IMG/VR virus record: IMGVR_UViG_3300025646_000013
Coordinates: 1 to 64,000 of that record
DNA length: 64,000 nt
Source of the DNA: a virus
Reading direction: 5' to 3' (one strand)
The translations under genes and the position numbers were made by a program. A model generated the notes under the pieces. It saw only the letters and a program-made list of their open reading frames with translations. It made no database searches and was not told the DNA's origin. This document shows positions 32,701 through 46,000 of this stretch, piece after piece. Numbering within the stretch: the stretch's first letter is position 1; each line of letters starts with the position of its first letter.

Positions 32701-34591
32701 TTAATTTACCTTAGCTGCTAGCATATATGAATAGACTATTGGTGCCATACTATTAACTTTATCTTTCTGCAAAACTATTTTTACTATTACATTTTTTATT
32801 TCTTTTGGCACTTGCGGATAATTGTAGTAGTAGACACCTGGTAGCTTGAATCCTTGTGGAACGTTTTGATTAAAAGAAAGTATTTCTGGATTTGCCGTAG
32901 ACGAAGAAGAGTTATATCCAAATTGAGATGGAGTAATTGGTAGCCAATTTTTTCCTTCATCAACAGAAATATATGAAGATATTAGCTGAGCTGATTGAGA
33001 TGTGACGCCTAAGTCACTCTCTATTCCAAGCATAAGGGATGCCACTGGTCTATCGAATAAGTAGGGAAGTGACACCATTTCGGCACTGTCTTCAAAGGAA
33101 AGATACTCAACTGCAACATCCCTTAAGCCTATTGCCATTCTTTTTGCTGGCAAGACTTCCTTTTCAAGTCTAATTGGAACATTAAATGTTTCAGTTGTTT
33201 CTGGAGAAGAAGCTGTTGTTTTTTTCTTAAGAACAACCGAAACGCGCTTTGCCAAAACATCTTCCCTACTAAATAAATTTGGATTGCTTACTGGTGGGAT
33301 TATTGCATCCTTGTCATATATAACCTCTTGGTAAACATCTTTACTTAATGAATCAGGATTAAATCTTGATGATCCAAAAAATGGACTATTATCAGAAACT
33401 GAATTAGTGTAATCGGTAACCCAGTAGGAATGAAGAATGTCTTGTTCGGAATAATCAGGCTGTTCCATAATTACTCTTATGTTCAGCACTTTTCTTTCTA
33501 CGAATTTTACGGTAACGGAATCAAAATAATAATCTGAAAATGAATCTTCAAATAGTTTTTGGCTTGAAACTCCAACATAAATTGGAGATGAAACTATGTC
33601 TTCCGTCGCGCCGTCTAAAGATGTAACGTATATATGTGTTATTTTGACTGATTTAGATGATCCAAAATATGGATTAATTGTTACTGAATTTGCTATTTGA
33701 CTCGTATTAGAATGAATAGTGAAATCTAGAACCAATGGTTCTGTTACTGGATGATCGGACCAGTTGAAAAGACTTCTATTTGATGCGTCTTTTATTGTGC
33801 CATTATCTACTATATATGAAAATTCATTTTCTGAGAAAAGTAAATTATCTTTATAAATTTCCTTATTAACCAAAAGGGCTTCGTACTCAAAATACGAGAG
33901 AGGATTTCCGTCAATTATATTTAATGGATTATAGGAAGAGGCTTTATTTTTAAAATCATAAACATAATTTTGCCTTCCAAATTGATCAATTTTCTTTAAG
34001 GCTAAGTGGTTATTCCCAGCAACTCCGTTTGATGGATTTATGGTTATTCTAGATGGCGTCCACTTTGTACTTGTGCTTAGCTGTATTGTCATCATTCCGA
34101 TTTGAAACGAGTGGATTTTCTGTTTTGCTCATTTTTGCAAAATCCATATAATCTTGATTATCAAATGAATCACCCGTGTAAATTATGTCTTCAGCTGGAC
34201 TTTGTGCATACATTTGCAGAACTTTAGCTTTAGAAAATATTCTTTGACTATATTTTTTTTCATTTTCTATTTCAGATGTAAACATGTTAAAAACGCTAAT
34301 CGTTTTAGCCAATAAATAATCAAGCTGTTTTGCTGATATATTTACATCGTTTTTTAATGTTGAAAAGAATTCATTCATTTTCTGAGAGGATGGTGGCTCA
34401 CCTTTTGTTATCAAGTTCAGTTTTGAATTTATTGTATCTATATTGTTGTAGGCATTATTGAGGGCCTTATTGAAGTCCTCAAGGAGATCTTGCTTAGTTA
34501 AGTATTTGCCATTGTTGTATTTTTCCACTAGATCAAATAAAGAAGTGGCTACTTGATCAAAAATAGATGTTGATGGTGATAATTGTGCCAT
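32701..34591 (-). CDS. Tail/fibre protein, 629 aa (+1 recoded)
   Basis: Helical N-terminus (DQVATSLFDLVEKYN...NNIDTINSKLNLI) for 165 residues, then a CGG whose +1 reading continues NG-MMTIQLSTSTKWTPSRI into a beta-rich C-terminal part with GKNWLPITPS and VIVKIVLQKD...APIVYSYM. Without recoding the first frame stops 15 codons later, and the second part would have to start at its own ATG 34095 right after the site. The helical-plus-sheet layout of the recoded product equals that of the 712- and 417-residue paralogs, which favours one protein. Confidence 0.72.
34097..34099 (-). other. CGG +1 recoding site (629-aa tail protein)
   Basis: AAT-CGG-AAT in the zero frame. Skipping C gives AAT-GGA-ATG-ATG. 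Because an ATG follows at once, two overlapping genes are a real alternative here. Confidence 0.75.
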
Positions 34592-34592
34592 A

Positions 34593-37247
34593 TTAGTTGC
34601 CCTGTATCAATGCCTTATTAAGTTTGTCATAATAAGGATCATAATTTTTTGTTTTTGCTTTAACAATAACTGAATCTACTGAACCAGAATAGAGTATGTT
34701 TGATATGTTTTTTCTAAGAATTAATCTAAACCTAGAAGAATTAGAAACATATTCATATATAACGCTGAATGGCTCTGTTACAATCTGGTTAAATACAATA
34801 TCTTTACCGTTCTGTATAAAATAGTATCCAGAACCAGAAGGAAAGGCAGGCAGATCTCTGCTATTTGTGTAATTCGTTATATTCAAAGCGTAAGATCCAT
34901 CGCTCATTACCACCTTTACTGGACTATAGCCCTGATAGTCTGAGGCAAATACGGTCCCATAAGACGAATTATACTTGGCTGTTTCTGTAAATTTAGTATT
35001 TACATATGGTATGTTTTTTAGGGTTACCTTACCCAGATAGTCCGTATTGGAAAATCTTTCTCCTTGACCTTGTGAATCAAAAAATGATTTTGTAGATTCT
35101 TTAAATAAATTACTCTTAATAAAATCTATGTTATCATAATTATATAGTTTAAGATCGGTATAATATTCGCAAACATAAGTTGAATTAGGATTAAAATTAA
35201 TTAATATTATTTGATTTTCTTTAAGAATATAATTATTTGCATCAAGCAAATAGCCATTTTCATACAATTTAAATGTTTCTTTAATATGATAAAATCTTGT
35301 TTTTGCTATCTGAGTTTGTTGATCAAAAAATAGAACTTCTGAATTAATTTTATTTGATCCATACGGCAATATCGGTGTCCAGTCAAATTCCGATATTGGT
35401 ATTTCGGTATTTGATATCGATAACTCATATGAGATGGGGTCTTTAAGGTCATAGTCATAATTATTTAAGTTAATTAAATTTTTTCCTTCTGTTAGAAAAA
35501 CCTTCATGGCGAGGGGGTAGCCAGTAAAAGGAATTTTCTTACTGACAAAGCACGCTTTGTCTGATTGGTTGTTTTTTACTGTGGCAAATTCTATTGATCT
35601 TATCGAAAAGCTATACTCGTACATATCAATTTTCTCAAGAACAAGTAGATCTTTAAGAGTGGAATCATTCGATCTAGATACTGTTTCTGGATTTGCTAAC
35701 TGAAGTTTATTTTCTGTTGTATCGTTGGAATTTTTTTGCGGGATCAAGCCAGGAGATCTAAAGTTATAAATTGATCTACCAATAGTATTTGATTCTGTAT
35801 AGGTTTTATTTTCAAAAATTTCATTGTTATCATTTATTGAATGAATAAAAAAGTTTTGAAACATGTTTGAAAGCAGCGTGCTCCATCTAGATCCAAGCGA
35901 TTCAAAATCAATATTTTCTTTTAAGAAATTTTTTCTATAATCTTTATTCAAAAAATTATTTTTAACATAAGGATATTTGAAGGAATAATAACTTTCATTA
36001 AAATATTTATTTTTAAAAACTTCTTTTAATGAATTATTTTTTAAGAATAAATTGTATACAACATCTTGGATAACATCGCCATTTTGTCTCTTAGATTCTC
36101 TTATTGACTTACCTATTTCGTAAACAGCTTTTCCGGTAAGTTCTGTTGTTGAAGTTGTTTTTTCATTCTTTGAATATATTGGTTGATTAAAAATCAAAAT
36201 TATTTTGTTTACATTTGTTCTTGGGAATGCTATCTGAGAAACTGAATCTAAAAGTTTAGGAGAAGAAAGAACTGGAATAATATTTGTATTTTCTGGAGAA
36301 ACTGAACCCATAAAATTTAAATTGTTTTCATTAATAAAATTCTCGTCAAATAAAATTAATGATTTGTTTTCTGTCTTTTCTGAGAATAAAACTACCTGAA
36401 GAAGCTGCAATCCATTTCCGTTTCCAGGTGTTATATAAATTGAATCCATTTCCTGAGGAAAACCAAAAGACATTTCCACCATTGCCTGTGCGCCATTAAC
36501 ATATGATTGATCGTAACTAATGAATTTGTTGGCCTCTGATATTTTTGAAGTTAGTATTACTGGAGATTTAACTGTAACATTCCATGAATCACTCTTGCTA
36601 TCATTTAGTGCCGCATAGAATCCACTATCTGAAGTTATATAGTTTGGATAGTTTGTTTTAACTGATATTGAATCAACAAAATCTAAAGGATTTCTGAATT
36701 CCATTTGTTGACCTATCTTAAACTCTCCAGTTTTTTTATCTATAAATCCGTTTCCATCGTATGAAAAATTCACTCCATCTCTATCTACTAGATCAAAAAC
36801 ATATCCATCTGATCTATAATCACTCAAATTGTTTTCAAATTTTTCTATATAGTTTGAATTATATAAATCATCTTTGCCAGACAAAAATTCATAGTTGCCG
36901 ATAAAGGTGTCCAGCATGTCTAGGTCTTTTTCTACTTTTTCTATTTCTGAGGTAATAACATCTGTCATTGAATTCAGTATAAGACCTACTGTATTTGCCG
37001 CGGAGTAATAAGTTCTCATCCTGAGATCAGCGTCTCTAAACATGTCTATAAAGAATTCTCTATTAAGAGCTGAAAACTGTTCGAACGGAGAAGGAGAGTA
37101 ACTAGTATTTAATCTTATTGAAGATAATTTAGAAACAAGAAGAGAGAGATCAGATTTATCTAATTTCATTTCTCTTATCAAAGATGATATTGTGACTTGA
37201 GAACTATAAGAAAAACTATTTAATACGTTTGGAAGTTGTTTTATCAT
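34593..37247 (-). CDS. Large tail/baseplate protein, 884 aa
   Basis: The first 110 residues are helical (SLIREMKLDKSDLSLLVSKL). Several beta domains follow. FDWTPILPYGSNKINS parallels the 712-aa protein, and sugar-binding-like ENGYLLDANNYIL and KVVMSDGSYALNITN segments follow. Its start overlaps the stop of the upstream gene (TAATG at 37247). Structural; no recognised enzyme site. Confidence 0.65.
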   Translation of the reverse strand: MIKQLPNVLNSFSYSSQVTISSLIREMKLDKSDLSLLVSKLSSIRLNTSYSPSPFEQFSALNREFFIDMFRDADLRMRTYYSAANTVGLILNSMTDVITSEIEKVEKDLDMLDTFIGNYEFLSGKDDLYNSNYIEKFENNLSDYRSDGYVFDLVDRDGVNFSYDGNGFIDKKTGEFKIGQQMEFRNPLDFVDSISVKTNYPNYITSDSGFYAALNDSKSDSWNVTVKSPVILTSKISEANKFISYDQSYVNGAQAMVEMSFGFPQEMDSIYITPGNGNGLQLLQVVLFSEKTENKSLILFDENFINENNLNFMGSVSPENTNIIPVLSSPKLLDSVSQIAFPRTNVNKIILIFNQPIYSKNEKTTSTTELTGKAVYEIGKSIRESKRQNGDVIQDVVYNLFLKNNSLKEVFKNKYFNESYYSFKYPYVKNNFLNKDYRKNFLKENIDFESLGSRWSTLLSNMFQNFFIHSINDNNEIFENKTYTESNTIGRSIYNFRSPGLIPQKNSNDTTENKLQLANPETVSRSNDSTLKDLLVLEKIDMYEYSFSIRSIEFATVKNNQSDKACFVSKKIPFTGYPLAMKVFLTEGKNLINLNNYDYDLKDPISYELSISNTEIPISEFDWTPILPYGSNKINSEVLFFDQQTQIAKTRFYHIKETFKLYENGYLLDANNYILKENQIILINFNPNSTYVCEYYTDLKLYNYDNIDFIKSNLFKESTKSFFDSQGQGERFSNTDYLGKVTLKNIPYVNTKFTETAKYNSSYGTVFASDYQGYSPVKVVMSDGSYALNITNYTNSRDLPAFPSGSGYYFIQNGKDIVFNQIVTEPFSVIYEYVSNSSRFRLILRKNISNILYSGSVDSVIVKAKTKNYDPYYDKLNKALIQGN

Positions 37248-40200
37248 TATATTTCCCAGGGCTCTCCACTTAAATCTTGTATCTGGAATGAAACTCCAGC
37301 TGTTAGATTTCTGCTAATTATATCATAGATCTCTTCGATATCTTCAAAGTTATCTTTAACTTCTTTTGGCAGCCTTATTATCACAAAGCCACCCTTAGGA
37401 TAAGAAGTTCCGTAGGCGGGATACACGTCCCAATGCGAGAGTATATTTGCGATATCTTCTTCTACTTCTAGTACTCCGTATTCGGCTTTAATGCCGCCAC
37501 CTCTTAATCTTGTATCTGATATTTGAGTTTGTTTTTTCTTTGGATTATTAATAAAATATATAATTCCAACCAGGGCCGCAAATGGATCGTATTTTATAGA
37601 ATTGGTATTAAATATACTTGAATCATAGGTAAAATTAAATGAATAGTTAGTGCTGTGCTCTTCTAGGGGAACCCATTCATGAGCTCCTTCTAGGTTTGAC
37701 TTTTTGTATATATTTGTTGGAACTGCATAAATGTATAAAGCCTTATTTAAATTAATTGTATCTGAATTCAAAAATGGATTTAACGGAATTGGATTTCCAT
37801 CAACTTGATAAGCCATTAAATCCGAACTAACTTTTACATAATTAACTTTTATCAAGTTTTCATCTAAAGGAATAATTCTACTAGTAAATTCTATAATGCC
37901 AGTATTGGAATCGTAATCTCTAATATAACTAAAATTTATTTTTGACCATTCAGATTCCAAAGTTTCTCTTGTAAAAATTTCTATCTGAGGCCTAAATATT
38001 TCAACCTTTGATTGTTGGTAACTGCTTGGCTCTGGCCACACCAAGAATGGTGCTTGTCTTAATTTTATTTGTTTATCAGAAATTATAATTGGTTTTTCAT
38101 TTTTGATATCATAATATCCCCTACCAAATATGCCCGACCAATTAATGCCTTGAGAGTTGCTTGTGTCGTAACTTGCGTACAATGTTTGTCCAAGATATTT
38201 TGATTTCCAATCTGTAAAGAAAGAATTTTGAGGTATACTTACAGCTCTTTCAAATGAACCAGAAGTTATAGATAAAGGCCAAGCTTCCTTTTTGTCGATA
38301 AAAGATGACAGACTTCCTATTTGTATCGCACTAGAAGCGGTAAATTTGACCGAATAAACTGGACATATTCTTTTAACTGGTACATCTACCGGAATAAAAG
38401 TTGTGCTTACTTTTGGACCTATGTAATCTATTGAGTTTTGACTGTTTGCATCTGCATCAAAAGCTGATACAGCTATATAAATATTATTAACGCCCCTTGA
38501 AAGAATGTCGACATAGGCAATCTTGTCTCCCAGGAATTCTTTTTGAGATAGATCATAGAAACCAAAAACAAAACCATCTTTGTTTTCTAATCTATTTCTA
38601 ACAAACACAAAACCAAATCTAGAATCCTTTTCTTGCTCTAATATAGAATCTCCAAAATAACTGGATATATCCGATCCACTTGGGATTCCAAAGGGTAGTC
38701 CGCTTTGAGTGCAGAGAAGAACTGTTCCGTCAATAACTGTAACTGATTCTTTTTTGGGAACAATATTTTTATCTATATTCATCATATTGTAATTGGTTAA
38801 AACAATAGGCTCTGTCGTTATGACATTAGATCCGGAATAATAAACAGCTGAAGTCTCAAGTCTAAATTTTGTTGGCTTTGCGGAGAGGGGGCTTGGGGAT
38901 CCAGAGTATATAATTGAAATTGCAGAAAGTGGATCGGCAAAGTCAGCTCCTGATTCTGTTTTAACATTAGACAATGTAACAGCAGATTCGCTTGCGATGT
39001 CAACATATAGTGGAGAAGTAAAATCAAATTTTACTCCTGAATCTGCACTATACTCACTGGTATTCAGGCTAAATGTACTATTCAGGGAATCTTGATACGC
39101 CTTTCCTAAATAATTATAAGAAATATTTTGGAAAGTTAAGCTCCTTGATTTTATTTCTTGAGTATCATACAAAACAGGAAAATCTGTTACCGAATTTAGA
39201 TTATCAAATTTTCCAGAATCGACGACTGAAGCGATTGCATCTATTGTAAAGGTAAGTGTTGTAGAATAATCTCTGATTTGTTTTACGACACTATCTCCTG
39301 GCTCTATATTGTCCCAACCAGAACCGTTCCATTCCCAATATTCATCATCATCAAAAGTGTAAAGAAGAAAACCAGATTCATTTGATTTTAATATATTTCC
39401 ATCATAATAAAGACTAGATGATCCATCTAAATAAAATGATGCTATTTCATCTATTTCTGGTTTATATATAGATGGAAAAACAGTGTAAGTTTGAGATCCC
39501 GATATTGAATCGAATTCTTCATCTGCTGGCGAAGAAGTCCCCTGTCCAAGTAAACTACACTTTATTGAAGATATCTGATATCCTTCTGCGTTTCCGTACT
39601 TGTTGCTTATTGTATCGTTATTTGTCTGTATATATATGTACATAAACTTAGCGTTAGATATTGCCTGATCTATTTCTAGAGTTACATTGCCTGATGAATC
39701 AGGAGATTTATTGATTGTTGTTGATCTATATGAAGAAAATACATCTTGGATTGAGGATACTGAGTTTGAGTGGTCCGTTGAAGAAAATCCGTAACTTACA
39801 ATATTTAGTTTTCTCCAATTTGCATTTGAGCCAAAGTTAACAGTAACTTTTTCTACAGTTTCACCGGCAGATGGTATAGTAAAAAATATTATATCTTTTA
39901 CTTGAGTTACTGTAGTCCCTATGCCTCCGCCAGAATAGCTTATTTTCCTATGTGGAGTACCTGAATTAATTTGGGATAATGACCCTTGAGCTTTTGCTGC
40001 GTCGTAGAACTTAGGAGATCCGGCGTTTCTTCCTCGCTCCATGCCACGAATTCCATTTTTAATACAAAACGCTATATGGGCTTTTGTTTCACTGTCGATA
40101 GTGCCGTCTGTTGTGTAAACTGGTTTATAAGTTTTCATGAAATTTTGAAACGCTATTACAGCTGATTTGGTTACTGGTCCAAAAATTCCATCTATGGTTG

Positions 40201-43073
40201 CGTTATAGAATCCACCAGACTTTAAAGCTGACTGTATATATTTTACGTATTCATTAGAATTTCCTGATACAGAAGTTGTTGTTGTGAAATTCGGCCTATC
40301 TGCTGTTCCGAGAAAATCTTGTTGTTGTTGTTGAATTTATTTTTATTTCTGAACTAGTATTTCCAGCGTCGATGTCTCCAGTATAATCAAATGCTCTCCA
40401 CTGATATCCATTTGTTTTTGGAATTTGACCTTGTGGAGAAAATAAATCAAATATTGATTTTATATTAACACAATTTTGTTCTGGAAGTGGCTGGCCAGGA
40501 ATTATTACAACTCGATCTTGATTAGACGGCTCTCCTCTTGGCACTTGTGTTACGTAATTTCTGACTACAGTTCCTACTGGTTTTTTAACGGGAAGTTCAG
40601 CTGTGCCCTGGTAATGTATTCTGACATTAGCTGAATAGTCTCCAGAAAAATTTAAAGGCTTATCAGTTGCGGTTTGATAAGAGTATGCTGATTCCAATTC
40701 AAATGGATAAGACTGAAAATAGTTTATTGGATCTATCTGATTACTAAGAGACTTTGTCCCAGAACTCTTTATCGAAGGAATTTCCTTAACAACATACGGA
40801 CCAAATCCATCTGGAATGTTTATCACAGGAGATATTGTGTCTGTATAGGCGTAAGATTTTTGCTTAGCGTTGTTAATCTTGTGGACGATATAAGAAGTTG
40901 GTATATTGTACTGCTCTAAAGCTTGAGAAATATCTGTTATTTTTTCTGAGTTATGAATAATAACATCTGGATTAGTTACTTCAATAAAAAATTCAACTTG
41001 AGACAAATCAATGTATGCAATTTTATCTCTGTGATATGTTGGAAGACTGTTATAAATATTCTTTACATAATAATCTTCTATTGAATTATAAGAAAGAGTT
41101 AGATCTCTTGCGTACCTATTGTTAGACGAATCTATTGCTATGTTTTTGAAATGAGCTTCTTTTTCCTGTTCTAAAAGCGCATCTTGATTCATTACCCATG
41201 AAGAATTCCACTCTCCAACAAAATTAAACAAAGAAGATCTTGTATCTAAAACTGTTCCAGCATATGCTCTTGAATACATGGCATACGACACGCAGTTGTA
41301 AAGAAATTTAAATGGACCCTCAGTAACTGAAGCTAGCAAATTTTCTTCTGCTTCGTCTATTGCTGTATCGCCATTGTTTGAATTCAATACAGTAGCCTTA
41401 GAAGATATGCTATATATAGAATTGCAATATTCTAAAAATGAAAATGAAGTAAATATGATATTGCCCTGAGCTACTGAATCTCCTTGGGATGCAAACTCAA
41501 AGAGTGCTCCAACAGAACTGTTGCTAGAGCTAGATGATCCAATGTTTAAAAATGACCTTGAATTAACAGCTGAATTCAGGTATCTGTATGTACCCTTTTT
41601 TAATCCGAATATTCCAAAATCTTCGTTTTCAAATATAGATTGATTTATATTCCATCCACCATTTTTATTTTCATCTAATATTTTTGAAGACTCATTGTAG
41701 CCATAATATGTAGGAACTTGTGATGTTGAAATTCCATACATAAAAATTTCACTGCTAATAAAAGGTTCTTCTGATGGATAGTTTGATCCATCAACTATTA
41801 TTGTTCCATTCTGAAGTTTTACATAATTAGATATTATTGAAATTGCTCTTTCCGAAAGCTTTTTGGTTGGCCTAAAGGCGACTACGTCAAATTGATTTAA
41901 TGAATCAATTGAGTTTATATCAACCATCCAGTAAGAAGCTTTATTTTTTTCTTGATTATTTTGAAGAGGATTTTCAAATGAGAATTTTGAAAAATTAAAA
42001 GCAGAATTTTCTAATCTATAAAAAACATATGGCTTTATATTGTCTAGTGAAGTAGTATCTGTAGAATCATAAAGAACAGCAGCGCTAACTGTCTTTTGTT
42101 TGATTCCAGTATTATTTTCTAAATCTGCAAAGTAATCAACTAATTCAAGATTTAGTGACTGTTTTGATCTCGCAATTAGTCTCCAGTTGAATACTTCAAA
42201 TGTTCTATTATCAGCTAGAGCTTTTTTGGGTACGTAAGCGCTATATCCAGTGGGAGTAGAGTAGCTGGTGAAAATGTCAGAATATTTTTTATTATATTTT
42301 TTAACTGAAAAAACCTTTTTTCTATAACTATTATCTACTACAAAACTTTCCTCTGGCAAAAGCTTAAAGTACGGTGCTGCATTTATTGTTTCTGAATACC
42401 TTAGGTTCTGACTAATTATTCTTCCGTCTGAGTCGCACTCAACTTTGTCGTAGATTAGTTTTAGTCCAACTGGACTACTAGCGTCTAGTCCAACGATAAC
42501 CTTATATGGAATATCTGCTTCTTCTGAATTTTGATTAGTAAAGTATGGATCTAATAATATTTTGTATTTTTTTCTTCCAGTATTTATATCTATATACTCT
42601 TGATTATTTGAGTCAATAACTTTTATATTAAGATATTTAATTGAAGATGGATTTAAATAATCATCCAACTCAGATATGCTGTACCCTCCTGGTGCTGCAG
42701 TAAAAAATCTACTTACATAATAATAGTGAAAAAATTCTAAGCTATTTATTTCAAATTCATTTAATTCTTCTGTAACATAATCTTTTGACAATATAGTATC
42801 ACTTACTAATAAGTTAGAAGTAGGAAATACTGTTGAGCCATTTTCGTCTTCTAGAATTCCAAGTTCATTTGCAAAATACGTTTTTACCCCGCTGGCAATT
42901 GATGCTTTATTTTCAGGTATAGCTTCGGAAACATCTATGACAGAAAGATTGCTACTTGGAGACAGCTGCTCATTAGAATAAAATGCCAAGTTAGCAGCAT
43001 CGGTTGGTACAATCTTGCCTATTTTGGCTGCATTCTCTTTTGCGTTTTGGGTTAAATTTTTAAATTGCTTCAT
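37247..43073 (-). CDS. Giant baseplate/tail protein with PG-binding domain, 1941 aa (+1 recoded)
   Basis: Codons 1-921 are beta-rich (SVIDVSEAIPENKASI...). The CGG of codon 922 then reads +1 into SGTADRPNF and an internal peptidoglycan-binding domain: VKYIQSALKSGGFYNATIDG, FGPVTKSAVIAFQ, DGTIDSETKAHIAFC (about residues 945-1005). Roughly 930 further beta-rich residues end in SGEPWEI. The PG-binding domain has no start codon before its own middle, so it can only be made by the shift. It is probably a baseplate or tail-fibre component that touches the cell wall. Confidence 0.85.
40308..40310 (-). other. CGG +1 recoding site (1941-aa protein)
   Basis: TCT-CGG-AAC-AGC-AGA-TAG in the zero frame. 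Skipping C gives TCT-GGA-ACA and an open frame through a complete PG-binding domain. Confidence 0.93.
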
Positions 43074-46000
43074 TTAACTGTCCTCATAGTCATTATTCAT
43101 ATTATTATACGTGCTAACAAAATTTGGGGTTGAACCCAAAAGACCCATTTGATACTGTTCGTATCTTGAAATTGGGAACCATCTAGGAGGTGTCCATCCA
43201 ATTTGTGGAGTAGCCGAAGGCGTTGCATCGTATTCTTGATCGTAATGCCTATAGCTAAATTGTGGCTCCGAGACTATATCAGTGCCCGATAACGGTATTG
43301 CTGTGTAAAATCTTGGTAATGGGACCGGCTCATTGGAATAGTGTATGTTGTCATAGTTCTCAAACCAATAAACTACGTCCCCATATATAGTAACAGGAGT
43401 TGCGCTAGGAGTAGCGGCCATTTCCGTATCGACCACAACAAACCATAATCCTGGATCTATTCTGGTTTGAGCATAGAATGGGCCAATTATAAAGTTTCCA
43501 TATTCATCAGCTTGAACTGTTCCTGCATCCCCATATCTTCCTGGGGTGCTTGAAGCTACATCGTAAGCTGAATCTACCAAGGCTTCATAAGCCGTTCTGG
43601 CCTTTCTCCAATAGATAACTGGAGGAGTACTTGGGGCTATATTATTTTGTCTTATATAACCCTTGATGAATACGTCGTCTGTGGCGTTGGCTTTAATGCT
43701 TATTTTATCTGCGGCTGCCTTTAGTTCGTATGTAAACTCATTATTTTTAAACAAGTCAATTGAAAATTCCTGAGAAAATGAACCAGAAGAGCTATTTTGA
43801 TTTGCATTTTCTGACGGATAAGACACACCATCAACAGTTAGTGTTACAACTGTTGCTTCGGTTGTTCCGGTGTATCTTAGGGTTGTTTTTCCAAAACCAT
43901 TATTGTTAGTTGTGACATATTCATTTTCAGCTAGTAGGTTATCTCCATAAATTCTAAACGTTTGATATGGTTTTGGGTTTCCATTTATATCATATGAAAT
44001 TATTGATAAATAAATTATATCATCTGGACTATTCGAAATTTTTTGTGGAGAAATCCAAACTGAAGCTGTTTCAAAATCGTATTCATAATCAGATACAAAA
44101 ATATATCCCTCATCTACTGGGTTATCAATTGAGCTTAATGATAAACCAGAAGGTGTGCTTTCAAGATATTTTGAAGATTCATAAACAACATTGTATACGG
44201 AATCTACACCTGGAGTTGATGAAAGATATATCTTCTTATCATTTCTTTCCGAATAAAAAGCTTCCGCTAATCTATAGCTTACAGTATATTCTCTGCCAGG
44301 AATAATTATACTTTCGTGAGTTGTTGAATTTAATATTTGTAGTCTGTTTGAAACTAGATAATAGAAATCTTCTCCACTTTGAATATAATCTAAACTAGAT
44401 ATATAGTATGTACCTGTGTCTTCTAGGTCTAATATATAATTTCCGTCTTCATCTACAAGTGTCCATATCCAAAGTTCTGGGTTCAAAGGGGATTGAACTA
44501 ATACCCTTCCAGAAAATACATCTTCTATATATATATCTGAAACATTTTCATAAGAAAGATACAAAGCGAGGTCGTCAGATCCAATTAACGTTTCGGTATT
44601 GTAAAATGTTATATTGCCAGGAGTTGAAGAATCATTAAAGAACGCTTCCCTGTACTGCACTGTTGAAGAATCGTTGTAAACTGTGACCAATATTGGCGCT
44701 CCTTGACTTGGAACTTCTGTAGTATCTAACTCAAAGAATCTTCCATTATAAACATCTAAAATGGGTTTTGCGTAAACGTAGTAATCTTCTTCGGGAAGAT
44801 ACAACCAACCAACGGATAGGTCTGGATTCTTTGAATCAAATATATTAAGTGACTTATTGTTAAATACACCCGCTACTTTTGCGTCTACTGGTATTGGTGA
44901 GTATACATAATTCTGTATTGAAGAGTCATATTCTTCGTACAATACATCAATTAATGTATCTGGAGAATATGTATTAGAAGAAACCGCTGTTTTTGAGCTA
45001 GTTAAAACGATCTCATCTGAAAGACTTACTGGATTTATATTTGTTATTACATATTCGCCGTCTAAAACTTGTTGCGTGGTTATACCAAAAGACTCTCCAG
45101 TTAAATTATATTTGCTAACAAAAGAATCAATATTATTTGGATTTGGAGATCTTCCAGAGTTTTCCATTTGTTCGTTTTGTTCGTAGGCGTTGCCGAATCG
45201 ATCTAGATAGCCAAAGACCATTGGAGTACTTTTAGCTTCTTCTTCTCCTATCAGGGACCAAACTTGCTTCTTAAATGGGTAATATGGAGTTGCTGACAAT
45301 CCAGTAGTTATAACTAATGTTTCTGCTAGTGAAGAATAATTTATTGTTGAAGATTCAAAATAATCTGATTGATCTGGCGCACCAGAAGTGTTAGATCCAT
45401 TATATGTTTCAAGAATAATATTTGGCGATGATGGAATAAAGTATTCTAGTTCAGAATAAGGATCTATAGATCTTCCACCGTAGGCTTGCTCTTGATATAT
45501 TTCTACGTTTGGATCAACCTTATACAAAGGTATCGAATCAACTTGTAAATTATTTATATAAATATTTTGAGGAGTAGATCCAATTGGATAAATTAAAGAG
45601 TCTTTTAATGACTGAATTGATAAAACTTCATCATCCATAGATGATATGTCATTATCTTTATTTATAAAGATTTCGGATTGAATACTATTAGAATTTCCAG
45701 TTATAACTTTTGTTCCGTATACGTTTGACCCAATTTTAAAATTAGAGTTGAAGTAATTTATGTTTGGACTTGATATAGATATAGTATCTTCAAAAGCTGG
45801 ATTGACTGTATAGCCAGCTGCATGTTCATTAAAAGATACTCTATAGTTTGCGTTATAGGAATCTAAATAGGTTTGCGTATCTATATCCCACTGTGCGCTG
45901 TTTACAATGACAATTTGATTTACGTTTTCCAAAGAAATTGATTGATTCACCGGAGTCGCATCGGCATTTGCGTACTCGTATCCGTATGTCTTTTCCAGGA

